DNA of 64,000 bases, taken from NCBI GenBank assembly GCA_014526335.1, contig JACTAT010000016.1, positions 4,146,888-4,210,887 on the forward strand. The letters run 5' to 3'. Positions 58,501 through 64,000 of this stretch are shown piece after piece. The stretch is from Chrysaora quinquecirrha (taxonomy: Eukaryota > Cnidaria > Scyphozoa > Semaeostomeae > Pelagiidae). A program made the translations under genes and the position numbers. Below the pieces are notes generated by a model, which saw nothing but the letters and a program-made list of their open reading frames with translations, made no database searches and was not told the origin of the DNA. Positions within the stretch are counted from its first letter, which is position 1. Each line of letters starts with the position of its first letter.

Positions 58501-61500
58501 CAATAACTCTATCTCGTCTACATCTATCTTAATAGGCAACTTCTACAAATATAGACTCTTGCAAAGATTAAAATATATTCAAAATTGCCTACCATTGCCC
58601 CTTGGTATCCATACCCAGATGCAGAGGGATGCCCATAAAGATTCATTCCAGACATTGAATTTATAAGGCCAAGTCCACCTTGTGGGTAAACATTATTCTA
58701 GAACAGAAAAAATTGGCCATAGTAACAACATTTTTATGTGTAGGAGTTACAAAGCAGATTTAGTTGTTGTTGTTGTTGTTACTTTATTTTGAGTAGCCTG
58801 TTATTTCTTGCTTGTTCAACTAATCTAGGCCTACTATGCATCCATCTGGAAAGTCACCCATCCAGATGCTGACCTCACATGACCAAGCTTAACTTCAGCT
58901 GTCTAACGAGAACTGATTGAGAAGCTTGGCCACCTGATCTAAAAGTGAATAGTGCTCGTCATGGCAAAATAGTTAATTTCTTGACAATAATCAGTATCAT
59001 TTTCATGAACATCTTGCCTTCATACAGGATTGATTGGTTTTCTCAATTTATACAGCATGTTTGAAAGCATATCTTCATTTCATACCGCATAAAGGTTTAT
59101 TTCTTACGAACAGCCAAATTACATTACTACCAATCACGAATCTGTTTCACTCCATGCTATGTTAATCAGGATGCTAATTTCATAGGTACCATATTCATCA
59201 TAAACGATAGCCTATATTTCACACAGCAATTTCTGCAATAATTAACCTCTTCACTGCATACTGTTTTCTCCATTGAGTTAATTTCATACTCCACTCCTAA
59301 GCATGTTCAATTCATACTGTATTCATTACAATCGTCATTTCATAGCATACTTAAGAGCATCTTCCTTTCATATCGTTTTCATCAGTATCTTCATTTTATA
59401 ATGAATTTACTTGCATCTTTCTTTCATAGCATACTCGATAGCATTGTCAATGAATGCGCTGTGGCGTCGTGGCCTAATCCAGCTGGTTTGTGGATTAAAA
59501 CACTCAGCAAGGTCGGGGTTCGAGCCCCAGCTACGGTATTTTCACAGCCAGAGTGAAGAGCTCGATTAGTTAACCTACTACTGAGATCCTAGCGACTGGC
59601 GCTAAATACACCATTTCAGATTCACCTTCCATTCATTTCGAATTCATTAGTATCTCCATTTAAAATTGCACACAATAGCATCTTCATTTCATATCGATTC
59701 ATCAGTATCTACAGTACATTTCATAATGTAATTACTTCCATCTTCCTAGTATTAGGTAGTTTCTATCACTGTTATATGTGGAAAAAATAAATATAAAAAA
59801 GTTACTTACTGACATAAGTGTTCTCATGTCCTTTTCCATACATTGTCTAAGTTTTCTACTAATATCTTTTTCTGCAGCACTAATACTTTCTAAGCTTCCT
59901 TCAATTGTAATTACTCTTTCGTTGCTAAAAACCGGTTCAACTGAATAAGAGAATGGATTGAATTCTTCAAACCTGAAAATAGATGAATACGTAGCTTAAG
60001 TTAGCATGTTATTTGGCGGTTTAGTAAGCGTCACTTGCTAGGATCTCGATAAAACCACAACGCCACAGGACCTTTGAAACAGAGTGGAACCCTAACAGCC
60101 AGTACAGTCAGCACATGCTGGGGGCCTATTATAGGTTAGCGGCTTCGCAGCTTCGACCCTTACTTTGCGTGCGTCTTACGGATTTCACAATGCTTTTTCT
60201 AAGGTTTTTGGCTTCCACCCAAGTTGCATTCTGCATTTTTTTGGCTTTATGCAGGCCGGCGCTGCTTTTTACTGAAAAATGCACCTGCAATCACATTCTT
60301 GATATTGCAAAGACATGGCCTGTTGTTACCTACTGTATCTATATCACGAGTTATGTTATTCGATTGAGGCTTGGTGATTAATTTTATTGCAGAATTGCTG
60401 ATTTGAGCTGATTTTTTCACGGTTTCGCAACTTCCGGGCCCCCTACGAGAGGCTTCCTCGCCACTTTTAAAACTTTTCGTTTTCCCCGAATCTAACAAGA
60501 CTTCGAAATTTCACGATGATATTTTAGTTCAATTTATCTCACCCAAATTTGCTGACTTTTTGTGCCAAATTTAGGGTGTTACTGCATGAGACAGAAAGGA
60601 TGGAATCACATTGCTCTCTGAAACAATTACTGTACATTTTCAACAATAAACCAGATATAAAGCATACTTTTAACTTACATTGTATTGGAAATAATGACTT
60701 TGGATCCAGAATTGTCTTGCACACGCTTCAAATTTATGCCACTCTTTCCTGAGACAAAAAAATTAAAAATTATTGTCACGTGGAGGCAGAAAGTCACTAA
60801 TATTGAAGTCAGAAGAAGGATCACTAACGAAATCGGTACTTTCGAGCCTCTGTTGGAAACGGCAAGGAGGAGGAAATTGCAATGGTTCGGCACGTCACTA
60901 GGAAGATGGGGACTCTTGCATTCGGCATCATGCATGGAGGTGTTGAGGGAAGTAGAGGGAGAGGACGACTGAGGAGATCATGGCTGTCAGACATCGAAGA
61001 CTGGACGGAGAGGAGCGTGGTAGAATGTCGAAGGGAAGCTCAGGACCGTCGGCAGTGGCGGAAAATTGTGAACTCATCAAAGTGCCCCAAAGGCCATCAG
61101 GCCACGGGAGTGACCTGGCCTGACCTGGCACTTATTGTATTGTTTTTGAGTAGTACAAAACTTCAAAATTGCTACAAAACAGCTGAATTGTGTTTTAAAT
61201 GTGGTCTTTCATATTACAATCAGCTTGTCGGATACAGCGGATCGATAGAATAAATTCAAGAGTCCAAGTGAGAAAACGAACTCTGTCATTCTATACAGAA
61301 GCGGCCCTTTTCCAGTAAACACAATGCCAATTCAGTTGCACTTTCTGATTGGTGCATTTCGATCCGCATTTGGGTATAATTCTGCCTTTTTCAAGTGTTT
61401 TGGTCTGTTTCTGACGTTTATACTCTGAGGAGGGTCGGACGAAAGTGTGCCTGAAAATGTTTCGGCCGTTCATACCAATTTATTGTACACTCAACATTAA

Positions 61501-63342
61501 AGATATTTATGAAAAAAGGCATTATATACAAAACAAACCTATAAGACGTCCACAGAGAGAGTCATGTGAGAGAATTTTCAGTTGTGGGGGTCTCCTAAAA
61601 CAAAGCAACAAACATGAGTGACATTGTGCATTCTATAACATTTGAAGTATGGAATTTCGATATACCCTTTTAGTTCATTTCAACACCTTGATAGTTACTA
61701 GCTTTTAGACTGATGCAATGTTTCAGAGGGGGAAGGCATTTACGTTTAAGTTGAGTTTTTTCAGTCTAGATACACAATTAATTACGAAAGGTCCTAAATT
61801 TGAATTTGGTGCTGTTTTTAATGGGAAGGAGAGAAAAATCCAGAATGACAGAAAGCCTGTTTTTTGTTTTCTAACTTCTTCTATAATAACCAAGCTCACA
61901 TCTCGTGTGTTCCCTAAGTGACGTAGCTGGTGATAGAGAAGAATCTTGATTTTAAACCCTCAATGCATTAGCTATTAATGAGTATAAATTGCATTTTATT
62001 TCAATTGCATTCATAAATGTTTTAAATTCAAGACTTTGTTTAGAACAATCGTTTTTGATGTTCATTGGAAACGTTTCAAGGAAAATCAAAACAAAAATCA
62101 AACTGATACTCACAATTCTTCTGGGCTAGACATCTTTTCTGTTTCTTCTGCAATAACTGTGGTGATTTTTTGGCAAGCATCAGAAAATCCTTTTGGGCTT
62201 CCTTTAATCGTTGTAATCTTGAAAGAAGCAAGAATTGACGTATGTGAATTTCTGATAACATGGAAGAGGTAGGTGTGTACTAGTTAAGGGTCATGAGGAT
62301 CCAGCCGGAACAGAAACATCCGGCCAATTTATTTTGTAATAATACAATTTCAGCCTTTTAAGATCACCCTTTGGTTCACAGGCTAAGAAAATCTTTCCTC
62401 TTTCTCTTATTTCAAGCTTAACGGGTTTAAAGATTCACAACGGATTATTAACATTTTGGGGATATTTTTCTTGTAGTTTGTTGCGATAAGGTCTGAACAA
62501 ATTTTGGTGAAAATCCAGCTAAAAATTTTGAAGATCTGGCTGGAGCCGGATTTCGGCTAAAATGAAATTTCAGCAGGATTTTCTGGCCAACTGGAATTCG
62601 GGTACACCAAAAATCCTTGCTGTAGTTTTAAGATCAATTTCAGAAGTATCTTTCAATCTAACGAGTCAATTGTTTTAAGAATTTTCCATTTAGTATTCTG
62701 AATAAATACAGCAAAAATTATGTCTGTCATCTAACAGAAACTTCAAAAAGCAAGAAATCAATTTACCGTGTCCTCTGAACCTTTATTTTTCTCTCTGTGT
62801 ACATCAATCCTAAGGAAAAAAGCATGAAAAGTGTAGTTTCCCTCATCTTGTTTATCTATCCTATCTGAGCTGCACTGAAGTAATGATGCTTCCTATGTAG
62901 ACTTATTACCTGATTCACAGTTATCACTCATCTAAAACAGAGACTGACTATTATATGGTGTTTTATGGCGCCAATTGCTAGGATCTCAGTAGTAGGCTTA
63001 CTAATCGAGACCTCAACCCTGGCTGTGATGCTACTGTGGCTGGGCTCAAACCCTGACCACACTGAGCTCCTGACACCACGAATCAGCTGGATTATACCAA
63101 GACGCCACAGCACCTTCGACCAACAGCAAACAGAAATTCGATAGTGATAACTATGAGTCAGTTTATTAGTCTACTTCTTATGTTTCAATAACTGTGGTTT
63201 CTGCGAAACAGCAAGCAAGGAAGGTGAATTGCAGTAAATATTTTAATTTTTATACTTTGTATTTGTGCTTTCCTGGATATTCTGAATAGTGGTGCCACCT
63301 TTGCCAAGAACAACTTTAATCATCTTGGTTGGGATTAGAATC
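52568..63342 (-). CDS. IGF2BP: IGF2BP/IMP-family RNA-binding protein, KH1-KH4 (5' part outside window)
   Basis: IGF2BP (IMP/VICKZ) proteins bind mRNAs to control localisation, stability and translation. Twelve exons are visible: 63256-63342, 62767-62809, 62114-62217, 61539-61594, 60679-60748, 59810-59972, 58593-58697, 57824-57943, 56314-56490, 54997-55124, 54266-54373, 52568-52630 (stop 52568-52570). All four KH domains keep the GXXG loop: KH1 LGKGGTTIQNIQ with IDVHREKNKG; KH2 LKILSHDSLCGRLIGKSG; KH3 IPTRAVGAIIGKRGGHINNM; KH4 NCLGRIIGKKGSV. A Gly/Met/Pro-rich linker separates KH2 from KH3. It ends LQQEAMK. The paired KH1-2 / KH3-4 layout identifies the family. The two N-terminal RRMs expected in the family would lie beyond 64000. 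Anomaly: exon 54997-55124 is 128 nt although both flanking junctions are phase 0, and its frame breaks between DAELKTE and TFVPGNC, implying one missing base. Confidence 0.85.
55255..55290 (+). ncRNA. hammerhead-ribozyme-like core
   Basis: CTGATGA (55256-55262), a hairpin GGGAGA/TCTCCC with a short loop, then CGAAAC (55281-55286) reproduces the conserved hammerhead core and stem II. Stems I and III with a cleavage site (NUH) could not be drawn convincingly, so it may be a dead copy or chance. Such motifs are known in Penelope-like elements and retrozymes. It lies in an IGF2BP intron. Confidence 0.3.
55430..56240. repeat. 17-nt minisatellite in pairs of about 34 nt
   Basis: Alternating CCCCTCTCTAATGAACA and CCCCTCTCCAATGAGTG-type units, about 45 copies, in the IGF2BP intron between the KH3 exon and the KH3/KH4 exon. 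An ORF reading Gly-Ala-His-Gln/Leu-Lys-Arg repeats is an artefact. Confidence 0.9.
56850..57760. repeat. about 237-bp tandem repeat, nearly four copies
   Basis: TGGCTCTCTGATCATGCAG recurs at 56963, 57203, 57437 and 57672 (spacing 234-240). Each copy also has GCAAAACAGGAGGAGACCCT and TGTGGTATGCCAC-type blocks. In an IGF2BP intron; non-coding. Confidence 0.85.
58985..59750. repeat. decayed 28-nt minisatellite
   Basis: Degenerate CATCTTCATTTCATA / TTCATACTGTATTCAT units correspond to the reverse complement of the array at 48535-48940. Interrupted by a SINE at 59453-59628. In an IGF2BP intron. Confidence 0.55.
59453..59628 (+). mobile_element. tRNA-derived SINE, family 1
   Basis: GCTGTGGCGTCGTGGCCTAA, perfect B box GGTTCGAGCCC, TTAACCTACTACTGAGATCC and GGCGCTAAATACACCATTTC match the copy at 39790-39962. 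Confidence 0.8.
60115..60450 (+). repeat. dispersed repeat R1, copy 2
   Basis: Shares several blocks with 39325-39790 (GCGGCTTCGCAGCTTCGACC, CTTACGGATT, TGATTTTTTCACGGTTTCGC). A SINE family 1 scrap on the minus strand lies just before it at 60017-60076. Confidence 0.5.
60770..61110 (+). mobile_element. LINE 3' ORF fragment, frameshifted
   Basis: VTNIEVRRRITNEIG, RRRKLQWFG, then in another frame GSRGRGRLRRSWLSDIEDWT and ECRREAQDRRQWRKIV match the common C-terminal tail of LINE reverse-transcriptase ORFs. At least one frame change occurs near 60890. In an IGF2BP intron, opposite strand. Confidence 0.7.
61130..61466. mobile_element. mariner-like MITE family, partial copy
   Basis: CAAGAGTCCAAGTGAGAAAA, ACAATGCCAATTCAG, CCGCATTTGGGTATAA and TGTTTCTGACG match the element at 1716-2153. 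The left terminus is not recognisable. Confidence 0.55.
62957..63117 (-). mobile_element. tRNA-derived SINE, family 1
   Basis: On the minus strand: GGTGCTGTGGCGTCTTGGTA, B-box variant GGTTTGAGCCC, CCTACTACTGAGATCCTAGC and GGCGCCATAAAACACCA. In an IGF2BP intron. Confidence 0.75.
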
Positions 63343-64000
63343 CTACAAAATAAATTGACAAAACACATCAGGCAAAATCTATCCAAATTGGTAAGTGCAG
63401 CAGCATGGGGCAGCTGAGGGGTTCCCCCTGACCTCATAAAAATTGTCAAACTCTTTTATTTTCTTTTGTTATACCCTACTTTGTTGCTTCGACCCCTATA
63501 ACGAAATGTTGCTTCTCTGGTGTCCCTCAAATAGGATATCTTTTTCAATTTACAATCTGGAATGCCAGTATTAAAAATGCATGTTCTGCATATACAACTC
63601 TTATATAAGAAACCCAGACCCTCAAATGACCAAAATTTAGAAAACGTTAAGTACTGGAAACATTTTATCTATAAGAAACTTTAAATCTCAATCTGCAAAA
63701 TATTTTCTTTTATTTCCTGTGCTACTAGCCTTGGGATGGGCTTGGTAAATAGGTTTGAAACATAACATTCACGATAAACAGAGATTGGTCACTTTGGGTG
63801 ATTGACAAAGGATTTTATTCAGAGAGACTTTAGTAATACCCTGATTTTAGAGTTGTATTTCCATTAAATAATACCATGTTGCCAATACAGAAAGAAACAT
63901 TTAAGAAACTCTTAAGAAGCTTTCAGTACTCAAAATCTGAAAATTTTAAGAAACCTTTTTAGCTTGGTCAATTCAAAAATACTTTTATCAGAAGTAAGTT
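63343..64000. other. intron of IGF2BP, no exon seen
   Basis: No further KH or RRM exon is visible on the minus strand. AAGAAACC/GTTTCTTA motifs recall the CACGT-ended MITE family but no ends were found. Confidence 0.4.

Overview
The window is nuclear DNA from an intron-rich, AT-rich animal genome, most likely a cnidarian. The main reason is a minicollagen gene (22925-24731). Minicollagens build the nematocyst capsule and are confined to Cnidaria, including the parasitic Myxozoa. I cannot place it below phylum. Every gene model below was assembled by eye from conserved protein motifs, GT/AG splice sites and codon-phase agreement; no similarity search was run.

Layout. Positions 1-25000 hold four + strand genes for secreted proteins: a two-domain SUEL-type lectin missing its first exon(s) (2531-3707), a paralogous complete SUEL lectin (10483-13864), an unrecognised Pro/Tyr/Gln-rich protein with a six-cysteine cluster and an acidic Ser-Gly tail (16256-18584), and a minicollagen with unusually many cysteine-rich modules. 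Every intron I could place in these four genes is phase 1. Positions 27806-42577 (- strand) carry a 14-exon DBF4 gene, the activator of the replication kinase CDC7. Its last exon is 4.4 kb and contains about 50 degenerate nine-residue repeats. A palindromic E2F-type site lies just upstream of its start codon. Positions 44153-49437 (- strand) carry an unrecognised secreted protein built from four-cysteine modules with a hydrophobic C-terminus; a dead LINE sits in one of its introns. Positions 52568-63342 (- strand) carry the four KH domains of an IGF2BP/IMP/VICKZ-family RNA-binding protein. Its RRM end lies beyond the right edge, and one exon contains an apparent one-base frameshift.

Most of the rest is repeats: TIR elements with recognisable target duplications (TA or 9 bp), several tRNA-derived SINE families, two decayed LINE fragments, ATC microsatellites, two large ACCAT-type satellites, several minisatellites, and a 2-kb foldback-like palindrome whose 600-bp arms are themselves made of tandem repeats (8187-10189).

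Functionally, the left third looks like a neighbourhood of secreted or capsule-type products, while the right two thirds hold housekeeping regulators (DBF4, IGF2BP) around a lineage-specific cysteine-rich surface protein. Shared regulation of the left cluster is inferred from order and orientation only.
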